A stretch of DNA of 7,937 bases from Candidatus Nitrosopolaris nunavutensis (GTDB lineage: Archaea; Thermoproteota; Nitrososphaeria; Nitrososphaerales; Nitrososphaeraceae): assembly GCA_002501855.1 (NCBI GenBank), contig DAOM01000072.1:1-7937 (forward strand), read 5' to 3'. Of the stretch, positions 1 through 5,629 are shown piece after piece (position 1 is the stretch's first letter; every line of letters starts with the position of its first letter). The position numbers and the translations under genes were made by a program. The notes beneath the pieces were generated by a model that saw only the letters and a list, made by a program, of their open reading frames with translations, had not been told where the DNA came from and made no database searches.

Positions 1-176
1 TATCTATTGTGCTACAAGCTAGCTATTATACAGTACATGACCGCTTGGCCTCCTAAAACTTTTTAGAATATCGTCGTTACTGTCGTTTACTCTAATATTA
101 CTCCAAGAAAAAGAGCGTAAATAACGGTTTCATTTCCGTGCCTTGAATGACACGCTTAGGAGAATATCTTCTTATT

Positions 177-199
177 TGACTGTGAAGTAACTTCAGTCA
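177..199. repeat. Imperfect inverted repeat before the first small ORF
   Basis: The right arm CTTCAGTCA (191-199) is the reverse complement of the left arm TGACTG..AAG (177-187), which carries two extra bases. The spacer is TAA. It lies 8 bases before the ATG at 207, so it could be an operator or a short leader hairpin. Function is inferred only from position. Confidence 0.3.
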
Positions 200-206
200 A
201 TCAATC

Positions 207-361
207 ATGTCTGGCCGTCGTTCTAAACCTAGGTCAGGTAGATATAGAGCACACACCCATGATACAAAAAAGAAAAGGCTGGTCTATTTCATGCAATCAT
301 AATAGGTGTTTTGATATTCCTATATAATCGGTATACTTACTATTCCTATATCGACTACTAG
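207..361 (+). CDS. Candidate tiny membrane protein in two frames, joined by a -1 shift at A-AAA-AAG
   Basis: The zero frame runs from ATG 207 to TAA 300-302 and gives a 31-residue, strongly basic peptide beginning MSGRRSKPRSGRYRAHTHDT. At 266-272 the frame reads A AAA AAG, the same slippery heptamer as bacterial dnaX. A -1 slip there continues GAA AAG GCT into a second frame that encodes AGLFHAIIIGVLIFLYNRY, a plausible single membrane segment, and stops at TAG 359-361. The joined product would be about 51 residues: a positive N-terminus followed by one helix, topologically sensible for an inner-positive membrane peptide. A simpler alternative is loss of one A from an original run of seven, by mutation or sequencing error. 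A weak TATA-like CTTATTTG lies about 30 bases upstream. I do not recognise a family, and coding status is uncertain. Confidence 0.35.
316..351. repeat. Direct repeat ATTCCTATAT, two copies
   Basis: ATTCCTATAT occurs at 316-325 and again at 342-351, 26 bases apart start to start. The palindrome CTACTAGTAG follows at 355-364. These lie inside the second-frame coding part of the small ORF and upstream of the HNH gene, so they may be no more than Tyr-codon-rich coding sequence. Confidence 0.3.
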
Positions 362-390
362 TAGAATAGTAAGATAAGTACGATTTACAC

Positions 391-400
391 ATATAAACCC
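391..400 (+). promoter_or_regulatory. TATA box of the HNH-type gene
   Basis: ATATAAACCC contains TATAAA at 392-397, centred about 26 bases before the ATG at 420. This is the spacing expected for an archaeal leaderless transcript whose first base is at or near the start codon. It supports 420 as the original start. Confidence 0.5.
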
Positions 401-419
401 CTTTCTGATAAAATCATGT

Positions 420-1055
420 ATGTTTATCGAAAATCCTGTTATTGTAAGAATCCGCGAAGAGCAATTTGGGACACCCGAGGTTGTCATGAGATTAGGCAGC
501 GCTAATGCCTGGGTTAAGCACTTCCAGAAGAGATATGGAAAGTTTGCCTATCGCCAATGGCTTCTTTATACAAAATGCATGTTCGAATGTATCGTATGTG
601 GTGAAGACGATCCGAGTGCTTTGAATTTCCATCATATAGGTGAAAGAATATACAGGAATGCCAAAGAAACGGTCAATATCTTCTATGGTCAGTAAGCAAT
701 TTCCACTTCCTGCAATAGAACATGAAATGAGTAAATGTGTTGTTCTATGCGCAAGTTGTCATCAAAAGACAGAGAGAGGGGTCAAGGAAGCATTAGACGA
801 TCTTTATCATACGAGTACGAGATATTATAAAACGTACTATCCGCCAGGTGAGGAAGCGAAGACACAAAAACTAATCCCAGACGATTTAGAAAAACCTTGA
901 AGGATCTACCTGTTGATATTGTGGGATCTTATAATCCTGCTTATTTAGATAGGCATAACAGAGAGCAAGAGGATTGTGAGTAAGAGGACGAGTATGAGAG
1001 AATATATGCGGAGAATCGTTACGAGCTGGAACGTAATGAATTAGTAAAATTCTAG
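420..1055 (+). pseudogene. HNH-type treble-clef nuclease gene, broken by two frameshifts and a stop
   Basis: The first frame (420-695) reaches CIVCG (residues 57-60) and NFHH (69-72). The match then continues in another frame, with KKRSISSMVSK and KCVVLCASCHQK (about 664-768). Together they form the CxxC - HH - CxxCH metal-binding frame of HNH endonucleases. The first shift lies between about 638 and 665 and needs one base removed. The second lies near the A5 run at 890-894: with one more A, LIPDDLEK continues as TLKDLPVDIVGSYNPAYLD in the original frame. That frame meets TAA at 981 and TAG at 1053, reads on through an acidic stretch (EDEYERIYAENRYELERN), and after the TAG still looks protein-like (LSAHLAYLNCPQTAEAKYC) to TGA 1134 or TAG 1152. 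The usual C-x-N-CH asparagine is Ser and the closing His is absent, so activity may have been lost before the frameshifts. Such genes are often mobile, but no partner is visible. Confidence 0.6.
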
Positions 1056-1232
1056 CTATCAGCTCATTTGGCCTACCTTAATTGTCCACAAACAGCAGAA
1101 GCAAAGTATTGTATTCACCTATCTAGAGAAAGGTGAAGAAATAGAAAGAAATAGATCGCAGAGGAAAACCAATGGTACATAATGGCTTGTTGGCTCCGAA
1201 TAGTCCAGGTATCCTAACTTTATGTATATTCG

Positions 1233-1412
1233 TCATTTAATAATCCCGCCTACAATTCCAGTATGTGGATTGACTGGCAATGTCTTGCCGCCGTTACTTT
1301 GTATAGTAGCTGTCGTCAAAATGCACCCCAGGTCAGGATAAGGTCTGTAGTAACCCGCAGGACAACCATTGTTATCATTTGATTTGATAATTATAATTTG
1401 TGGGGGAGAGGT
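1233..1412 (-). pseudogene. C-terminal remnant of a small Cys/Gly/Pro-rich, probably exported protein
   Basis: This minus-strand frame, open between TAA at 1413-1415 and TGA at 1233-1235, contains GCPAGYYRPYPDLGC followed by ILTTATIQSNGGKTLPVN and ends GIVGGIIK. The composition (paired Cys, Gly-Tyr-Tyr, Thr/Asn/Gly tail) resembles the ends of small secreted proteins and is unlike random sequence. There is no ATG, GTG or TTG in the frame and no signal peptide, so the 5' half seems lost. It faces away from the intact secreted-protein gene at 1661, which has a similar Cys/Pro/Gly style; common ancestry is only a guess. A chance open frame remains possible. Confidence 0.35.
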
Positions 1413-1582
1413 TTAACAATTGAACCTTTTTACTCGTGATTAGTTGGGGCCTGATAAACCAGCGATTAGATAATTACAAACGTCTGCGCCTGCCAACTAA
1501 TTCATGTATTGGCCGTCGTCCTGTGGTGAGGGCGGCGGTTTCTTTACCAGGCATAGGTAACTTGAAGAGTAAGGAGGCTGGT

Positions 1583-1614
1583 TATCTATCTATGTACCTA
1601 TGTATGTATCTGTA
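1583..1614. repeat. Degenerate tetranucleotide repeat TATC/TATG
   Basis: About eight near-copies of TATC, TATG or TACC lie in tandem (TATCTATCTATGTACC, then TATGTATGTATC). It sits just upstream of the likely promoter of the secreted-protein gene, so copy-number change could alter promoter spacing. Origin by replication slippage is inferred. Confidence 0.55.
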
Positions 1615-1618
1615 TAAT
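1613..1618 (+). promoter_or_regulatory. Possible TATA box for the secreted-protein gene
   Basis: TATAAT is centred about 45 bases before the ATG at 1661, which would give a leader of roughly 20 bases. A second, weaker candidate is GATACTATAG near 1638-1647. Neither is decisive. Confidence 0.25.
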
Positions 1619-1660
1619 TACACATACAATTGACAGGATACTATAGAGACACGACAAACA

Positions 1661-1924
1661 ATGACAAACATAGACAACAAAACAATCAGAACAGACAAAA
1701 AGTTCTCATTCAGCATGGTAATACTCGCAACTCTAGGGATATTAGCCATTGGCTTGACGGCGACATCCACGATGACACCGATGACAGTACAGGCAGCAGG
1801 GGGTCCATCTGGTTGCCCAGATCCAGGTCATTGTACCTGTAATGCGGCTACAGGTGTTATGCATGACGACTTAATGCCAAACTTTCCCATAAACAATGGC
1901 TGTACTGAATCAGGAACATTCTAA
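1661..1924 (+). CDS. Small exported protein with four cysteines
   Basis: This 87-residue protein has a clear Sec-type signal peptide. A charged start (residues 1-14, ending TDKK) is followed by a hydrophobic stretch from about 15 to 38 (FSFSMVILATLGILAIGLTA) and a Ser/Thr/Pro stretch to a probable cleavage site after VQA or VQAA (45-46). The mature part is only about 42 residues: Gly/Pro-rich, with Cys at 52, 58, 60 and 81, enough for two disulfides or a small metal site (GCPDPGHCTC). It ends NNGCTESGTF. I do not recognise a named family. The start at 1661 is chosen because it gives a well-formed signal peptide. A hairpin and T-tract follow. Export is well supported; function is unknown. Confidence 0.65.
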   Translation: MTNIDNKTIRTDKKFSFSMVILATLGILAIGLTATSTMTPMTVQAAGGPSGCPDPGHCTCNAATGVMHDDLMPNFPINNGCTESGTF

Positions 1925-1958
1925 CAAGAGTGCCTATCTTGACCCGTCGCTTGTGTTG

Positions 1959-1984
1959 AGTGGCTGGTCACTTTTTCTTATTTG
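1959..1984 (+). terminator. Hairpin plus T-tract after the secreted-protein gene
   Basis: AGTG (1959-1962) and CACT (1969-1972) can pair around a six-base loop, followed by TTTTTCTTATTT. T-rich runs alone can end archaeal transcripts, and the site lies 35 bases after the stop codon. The short stem is not strong evidence by itself. Confidence 0.4.
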
Positions 1985-2133
1985 ATTGCTATGCTGTTTG
2001 GCTAGAGCTGAAAGCATGAAGCTGTTGACAGAAGATACATGTAGACGCAGAGATATGGCCCTTTTTCACTACATGGTGATTTTTAACCACTGTGAATGCT
2101 ACATGACCATAAAGGAGACATGTAACAAAAAGA

Positions 2134-2229
2134 ATGGCAGTACCAAAGAGTCCAATAAGGCAAAAAATAGATCAATACCCCAAAGCTAAAGCATTTATAG
2201 ACAGCACCGCTCGTATTGGATCATTTTAA
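2134..2229 (+). CDS. Doubtful 31-residue ORF
   Basis: ATG 2134 to TAA 2227-2229 encodes MAVPKSPIRQKIDQYPKAKA then FIDSTARIGSF. It is hydrophilic and balanced in charge, and GGAG occurs 15 to 18 bases upstream, somewhat far for a ribosome site. No family is recognised. It overlaps a larger frame (1986-2189) whose translation looks random. It may be a real small protein, a fragment or chance. Confidence 0.2.
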   Translation: MAVPKSPIRQKIDQYPKAKAFIDSTARIGSF

Positions 2230-2305
2230 CAAGTAGAGCGCCTTCTCCCATAAACAGTTTTTGGCCCCGGTGCTGGCTAGCTAAGCAAGTTCACAGTTCT
2301 TGTTA

Positions 2306-2455
2306 TTAGTTGGTGAGGCTCTTAATTTCAATCTGCACGCCATTATGCTACAAGAAGACTTCGCACCTTCTCCAATATTTCTTACCAGTTCCATAATGGG
2401 ATCCACCAATAGTAAACCTAGAATCAAATCTTTCACATAGGTTACGACGAGCCAC
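2306..2455 (-). pseudogene. Zinc-ribbon protein pseudogene
   Basis: From GTG at 2455 the minus strand reads VARRNLCERFDSRFTIGGSH, then YGTGKKYWRRCEVFL, and meets TAG at 2348-2350. The same frame goes on with HNGVQ. This matches the first half of the small double-ribbon proteins seen twice more in this window: LCER, then G..HY..GKK.C..CEVFL, then HDG..CPCCG. The first Cys of the CxxC pair is Trp (TGG), the conserved Tyr before HDG is a stop (TAG), and the CPCCG half cannot be found; two TAA codons follow at 2303-2308. One point mutation explains each defect, plus loss of the 3' part. The family is presumed to bind zinc and perhaps nucleic acid; this copy cannot form the site. Confidence 0.55.
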
Positions 2456-2513
2456 AGGTATCCTAGCTTAGGATATTGGAGTTAAAACTACAGGGGCTGC
2501 TAACAGGGAGAGG

Positions 2514-2542
2514 GAGAGGTGTGGTCTTCGCAAGCACCTCTC
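2514..2542. other. Strong hairpin with 8-bp perfect stem
   Basis: GAGAGGTG (2514-2521) pairs perfectly with CACCTCTC (2535-2542). A second small stem CTT/AAG lies in the 13-base loop, and TTTTT follows at 2551-2555. It sits between the 5' end of the zinc-ribbon pseudogene on the minus strand and the DUF1059 gene on the plus strand. It could be a terminator, a small structured RNA or the mark of a lost element. Confidence 0.4.
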
Positions 2543-2592
2543 ACTACCAGTTTTTATTCTTCAATGATGTATACCTGGGCAAATCATTAGAT

Positions 2593-2606
2593 TAAAAATA
2601 AAATAT
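2593..2606 (+). promoter_or_regulatory. AT-rich TATA-like promoter of the DUF1059 gene
   Basis: AAAAATAAAATATG is centred close to 26-28 bases before the ATG at 2628, the spacing for a leaderless archaeal transcript. The exact box is not a strong consensus. Confidence 0.35.
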
Positions 2607-2627
2607 GTCCTGATTTAATACCAAACT

Positions 2628-2807
2628 ATGAAGCAAGTACTATGCGAACAGGTCGGATTTAGCTGTGACTACGTTATAGATGGAGAGACAGACGAGGATG
2701 TCATGAGAAAGGCTATAGAGCATATATGGGAATACCATGCCATAAAACCAGAAGAAATGACTTCAGACATGAAAGCGAAAATTAAGGAAAAGATCCAAAC
2801 TCTCTAA
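2628..2807 (+). CDS. DUF1059 family small protein
   Basis: This 59-residue protein matches the DUF1059 pattern along its whole length. VLCEQVGFSCDYVIDGETDE (4-23) has the two family cysteines, Cys6 and Cys13, and the G-E-T-D/E-E turn. It is followed by the helix VMRKAIEHIWEYHAIK with the family His residues and a short C-terminal helix after PEEMTSDM. Known members are stand-alone soluble proteins of about 55-65 residues with no established biochemical role; the paired Cys and His suggest metal or redox chemistry, but that is inference. The frame is intact and the length normal. The gene converges with wtpC, whose stop is 89 bases away, so it is probably its own unit. Confidence 0.85.
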   Translation: MKQVLCEQVGFSCDYVIDGETDEDVMRKAIEHIWEYHAIKPEEMTSDMKAKIKEKIQTL

Positions 2808-2855
2808 ATTTGAAAGTGGCTATTGCAAGCCGTGGCGCTACTCTTCATGGCATAG

Positions 2856-2878
2856 TGCTCGTTACATTATCTCGAGCA
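2856..2878. terminator. Hairpin between convergent DUF1059 and wtpC
   Basis: TGCTCG (2856-2861) pairs with CGAGCA (2873-2878) around an 11-base loop, in the 89-base gap between two genes that end facing each other. A shared terminator is plausible from position. There is no long T-run on either side. Confidence 0.3.
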
Positions 2879-2896
2879 TTAATAAGACTAGGTCAA

Positions 2897-3601
2897 TCAG
2901 AACCATAAGGTTTGAATAAGTGTCTTAGTAAACTGTACCTTTGGTTCTAGCATAATTTCGTCTCTTGTACCGTCCTCGACTACATATCCATTATGAAGAA
3001 TCATTATTTTATCGGCCATACTGAAGGCCTCGCTTGCATAGTGAGTCACATAGATAGTTGGAATGTTGAGTCTATGAACGATAGCCTTAATTTCCTGTAT
3101 TAAAGCGAGCTTAATTGTGATATCTACACTTGTAAATGGCTCATCCATAAGGAGAAGGCGAGGCTCTGTTAGAAGAGTCCTGGCTAATGCAACTTTCTGC
3201 TGTTCTCCGCCACTAAGGCTTTGAATATTTCTTGTTAGTAGTGGTTCGATGCCTAGCAGTAATATCATTTCTTTTGTCTTTATAATAAATTCCCTGTCCT
3301 TTGGACTTCGTAAACCAAATGTAATATTGGAAAAAACATCCAAATGTGGAAATAGATATAGTCTCTGGAATACATATCCTATTTTTCTCTTCTCTAAAGG
3401 TATGCCATTTAAGAGCTTTTGATCAAGAAAAATTTTCCCTTGGTCAGGTTGCAATATGCCAGCTATTAGATTAAGGATAGTAGTCTTTCCAGATCCATTT
3501 CTTCCCAACACTACAAGTATTTGTGCCTCGTTAACTTCCAGACTTAATGGACCTAGTTGAAAATTACCTAGTCTCTTGGAGAGTTCTTCAATCCTGATCA
3601 T
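2897..3601 (-). CDS. wtpC: Tungstate/molybdate ABC transporter, ATP-binding subunit
   Basis: This cytoplasmic ATPase would power oxyanion import through WtpB. Counting from the upstream GTG, Walker A is GRNGSGKT (37-44), the Q-loop Gln is Q83 (YVFQ), the signature is LSGGEQQ (133-139), Walker B is LLLMDEP with D157 and E158, the D-loop is SVD (162-164) and the switch His is H191 (VTHYASEA). I chose ATG 3601 as start because MIRIEELSKR is where the family's ATPase domain normally begins; GTG at 3613 would add four residues. The gene overlaps the end of wtpB, so translation is probably coupled. At about 235 residues it ends soon after the nucleotide-binding domain. Many ModC/WtpC proteins have an extra TOBE/MOP domain of roughly 100 residues that binds the oxyanion; it is absent here. 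Substrate is assigned from wtpA and wtpB. Confidence 0.88.
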   Translation of the reverse strand: MIRIEELSKRLGNFQLGPLSLEVNEAQILVVLGRNGSGKTTILNLIAGILQPDQGKIFLDQKLLNGIPLEKRKIGYVFQRLYLFPHLDVFSNITFGLRSPKDREFIIKTKEMILLLGIEPLLTRNIQSLSGGEQQKVALARTLLTEPRLLLMDEPFTSVDITIKLALIQEIKAIVHRLNIPTIYVTHYASEAFSMADKIMILHNGYVVEDGTRDEIMLEPKVQFTKTLIQTLWF

Positions 3602-4406
3602 GATATTGCTCACTAGGCGACACTAAACTTGTCTTTCTTCTATGTCCTCTAAGATTCATAACCCAAAACCAGAATGCAATTGAAGCAAACGAGAATACTA
3701 GCACAATTAGGACTCCAGGCATTACAAGCTTTAGTCCCCCTAAAGCATTGTATTCCCATAGCTGGAGTGAAATAGTCTTTGGATTATACGCGACCATGAC
3801 ATTAGCCCCAAATTCGCCAATTGCCCTAATCCATGCAAGACTGATTCCTGCTACTATCTCCTTTGCGGCTAATGGAATAGTGACAGTCAAGAATGTCATA
3901 GCTGGTCCTCTACCAAGAATTCGAGATGCATGTTCATAATTTATATCGACTTTTTCAATGCCAGCAGATGCGGTTAAAACTACAAATGGAGAGATCACAT
4001 AGACCTGTGCTAACACAATCCCTATGGTTGATTGGGTTAGTCTAAAACCTGCGTGTTGAGCCATCAGTCCTAAAGGCGAATCCTCTCCGTAAATATTAAG
4101 AAGCAATGCTCCAGAGATAAGTGGAGGTATGGCCAATGGTATGGCTGTAGCTACTCTAAGCAGTTGAACAGCTTGGGAATTGCTTCTTGCGATAAGATAT
4201 GCTAGTGGTAATCCAAGCACGATACATATAGCAGTTGATGCTGTTGCAGTCTCCAAACTGATCATCATTGCGGATGTTGTTTGAGAGCTTAGGAAAGATG
4301 TTAGGTCCAAAGTGTCAATTCTCAAAATTATACCGAGGATAGGGAGCATAGTATAAATTACAAGAATTGCGGCCAGTCCCAGAATTATAATGGTGAATAA
4401 CGACAA
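3588..4406 (-). CDS. wtpB: Tungstate/molybdate ABC transporter, permease subunit
   Basis: This 272-residue membrane protein has about six hydrophobic segments (near 2-30, 46-72, 86-108, 126-149, 175-195 and 228-252). It carries the EAA-type cytoplasmic loop that docks to the ATPase: YEHASRILGRGPAMTFLTVT ending IPLA (157-180). The stretch AIGEFGANVMVAYNP (195-209) is typical of molybdate, tungstate and sulfate permeases. The start is TTG at 4406; no ATG or GTG lies in frame between it and wtpA, and GGAG occurs about 15 bases upstream, rather distant. The gap to wtpA is 49 bases, and the 3' end overlaps wtpC. A short out-of-frame ATG overlaps the wtpA stop as ATGA at 4459-4456 and reads 15 codons; coupled re-initiation there is possible but not shown. 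Length is normal for the family. Confidence 0.88.
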   Translation of the reverse strand: MSLFTIIILGLAAILVIYTMLPILGIILRIDTLDLTSFLSSQTTSAMMISLETATASTAICIVLGLPLAYLIARSNSQAVQLLRVATAIPLAIPPLISGALLLNIYGEDSPLGLMAQHAGFRLTQSTIGIVLAQVYVISPFVVLTASAGIEKVDINYEHASRILGRGPAMTFLTVTIPLAAKEIVAGISLAWIRAIGEFGANVMVAYNPKTISLQLWEYNALGGLKLVMPGVLIVLVFSFASIAFWFWVMNLRGHRRKTSLVSPSEQYHDQD

Positions 4407-4455
4407 AATTTCTACAACATCTCTCCAACATATAATGCAGACTCGGATGCCTCTG

Positions 4456-5478
4456 TCATTTAATAGTTAAAACTGAGATTTCTTGTGGTATTGCAGTCTT
4501 ATTTCCTCCTGCAGCTAGTGGTAACAGCTTAAAACCATCATTTTCAAAGATTTTTTTTCCTTGGTCAGAAAACAGAAATTTGACAAATTGTATTGCACCT
4601 TCAGTATTTCTAACAGTATTCGGAATAGTAATATCAAATACAATTGGTTTACCAAAGTTTAAAGATCCGTTTAATTGTGTGCAACTGGCTTGCTTGTAAT
4701 AACCTGCAAAAGCGGGATCACCTAGATTTATCTGTGGGGGAAGGCTGATAAATGGAAATCCTCTCTCAATAGCTTCATGTTTGTATGCTGGGATTGCATC
4801 AGCTTCTCCTGTCTCCAACAATGTAAATAGAAGTTCTTCTGGACGCACTTGATCTTGGTTTCTTTCTCCTTTTAGTATCGAGAAGCTTAAGCTAGAGTTA
4901 TGATATAATATACCAGCAAGCTTGGTTGCTATGACAGTATAGCAACCTTTTGGATCTAGCAATGGATCTGTTCGTAAGAATTTGATTCCTGGTTTAGCAA
5001 GAACCTGATACCATGGTATGGATCCTGTCTTTACTTTTTCAAAATCTGCTACAAAATGACTCTTTGGATTATATGCAATAACCAACTCATCAGATGCAAA
5101 ACCAAGATCCCATTTTGCTAAAGAAGGATTATTGTCTATAAGCTTAGTTATTGGCTGTTCGCCTACACCTATGAAAACATCTGGAAATCTTTGTCCATCT
5201 ATTATCATATTAGCATCCTGAATTGAGCCATGTCCTTCACCTTTATAGCCATATCCCAAATGGCTGAAAGCAGGACCTACCTTAGTCTCCATAACCGATA
5301 TTAGTGAGCCGGCATATAGGACATTTACGTCTCCTCCCGCTGATGCTATTGTTGCTTGAGCATTGACTGATTGGTTTTCCTGTCCAAAAGAAGAATAGGA
5401 CAAGAATACTAGTACGAAGCTTAGAATCAATAGTGTGGTAGTTGCAGTTGTTCGACCTAAAACTATCAGCGGATTCAA
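4456..5478 (-). CDS. wtpA: Tungstate/molybdate ABC transporter, substrate-binding protein
   Basis: This 340-residue exported protein captures the oxyanion and delivers it to WtpBC. Residues 1-41 form a signal sequence: Arg9, a hydrophobic core from about 14 to 28 (TTLLILSFVLVFLSY) and a Ser/Asn/Gln-rich region ending NAQA; it could also stay anchored. Family motifs follow in order: LYAGSL (54-59), the FPDVFIG ridge (98-104), SDELVIAYNP (129-138), RTDPLLDPKGCY (169-180) and DAIPAYKHEAIERG (227-240), then ISLPPQINL. WtpA/ModA of archaea binds the anion through two carboxylates in the last two motifs; likely candidates are D171 or D175 and E235 or E238, not resolved here. The start is TTG, the only in-frame start after an upstream TAG that keeps the signal peptide. 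It heads the operon, with an AT-rich promoter just upstream. Tungstate versus molybdate cannot be told from sequence alone. Confidence 0.88.
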   Translation of the reverse strand: MNPLIVLGRTTATTTLLILSFVLVFLSYSSFGQENQSVNAQATIASAGGDVNVLYAGSLISVMETKVGPAFSHLGYGYKGEGHGSIQDANMIIDGQRFPDVFIGVGEQPITKLIDNNPSLAKWDLGFASDELVIAYNPKSHFVADFEKVKTGSIPWYQVLAKPGIKFLRTDPLLDPKGCYTVIATKLAGILYHNSSLSFSILKGERNQDQVRPEELLFTLLETGEADAIPAYKHEAIERGFPFISLPPQINLGDPAFAGYYKQASCTQLNGSLNFGKPIVFDITIPNTVRNTEGAIQFVKFLFSDQGKKIFENDGFKLLPLAAGGNKTAIPQEISVLTIK

Positions 5479-5489
5479 GTGACCATTTC

Positions 5490-5516
5490 CTAGTATTACC
5501 TAGCGCAATAAATAAT
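5490..5516 (-). promoter_or_regulatory. Promoter of the wtpABC operon with a nearby CTAG dyad
   Basis: On the minus strand ATTATTTATT (5516-5507) lies about 34 bases before the TTG start, predicting a leader of some 5-10 bases. Between the box and the start, CTAG...CTAG (5503-5490, six-base spacer) forms a small dyad placed where a repressor could block initiation. Control by tungstate or molybdate is known for such operons elsewhere; this site is inference only. Confidence 0.3.
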
Positions 5517-5582
5517 TACTTGGATTGGGTGCGGCGCACGGATAGTCGCAGACAGTCGAATATTTATCGATGAGAAATATCG

Positions 5583-5590
5583 TTTATAAG
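5583..5590 (+). promoter_or_regulatory. Plus-strand TATA-like box with no clear gene
   Basis: TTTATAAG is a good archaeal TATA match, preceded by the inverted repeat ATATTT (5560-5565) / AAATAT (5575-5580). A transcript from about 5612 would meet no convincing plus-strand ORF before 5941. It would cross a pyrimidine-rich region with three near-copies of GACTTTTC (5620, 5641 and 5675). It may be an orphan promoter, a long-leader P-II promoter or chance. Confidence 0.25.
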
Positions 5591-5629
5591 TATGCAAGGG
5601 AGTAACTGATTGTTTGTCTGACTTTTCTT

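Larger units (their letters stand above)
1137..1660. other. Non-coding stretch before the secreted-protein gene
   Basis: Apart from the minus-strand remnant at 1233-1412, I see no convincing gene here. The open frame from 1436 to 1633 reads into a Tyr/Met repeat (YLSMYLCMYLYNYTYN) produced by a TATC/TATG repeat, which argues against coding. The final 80 bases probably hold the promoter of the 1661 gene. Confidence 0.5.

Noticed and set aside
1206..1220. Near-repeat of CAGGTATCCTA-x-CTT at 1206 and 2455
   Set aside because: Only 11 exact bases plus three more; no shared flanking sequence and no zinc-ribbon reading near 1206, so probably chance.
1436..1633. Plus-strand open frame of 65 codons
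   Set aside because: Its end is the translation of a TATC/TATG repeat (Tyr/Met/Leu run), and it shows no domain or signal.
1986..2189. Plus-strand open frame of 67 codons
   Set aside because: Random-looking composition, no promoter or ribosome site, and it overlaps another equally short frame.
2345..2440. Plus-strand 31-codon ORF starting at 2345
   Set aside because: It is the complement of the zinc-ribbon pseudogene, whose motif match is stronger.
2562..2614. Possible C/D box RNA (AATGATGT and CTGA about 50 bases apart)
   Set aside because: No convincing internal D' and C' boxes, and no terminal stem next to the boxes.
3748..3939. Plus-strand open frame opposite wtpB
   Set aside because: Complement of a strongly conserved permease region that includes the EAA loop.
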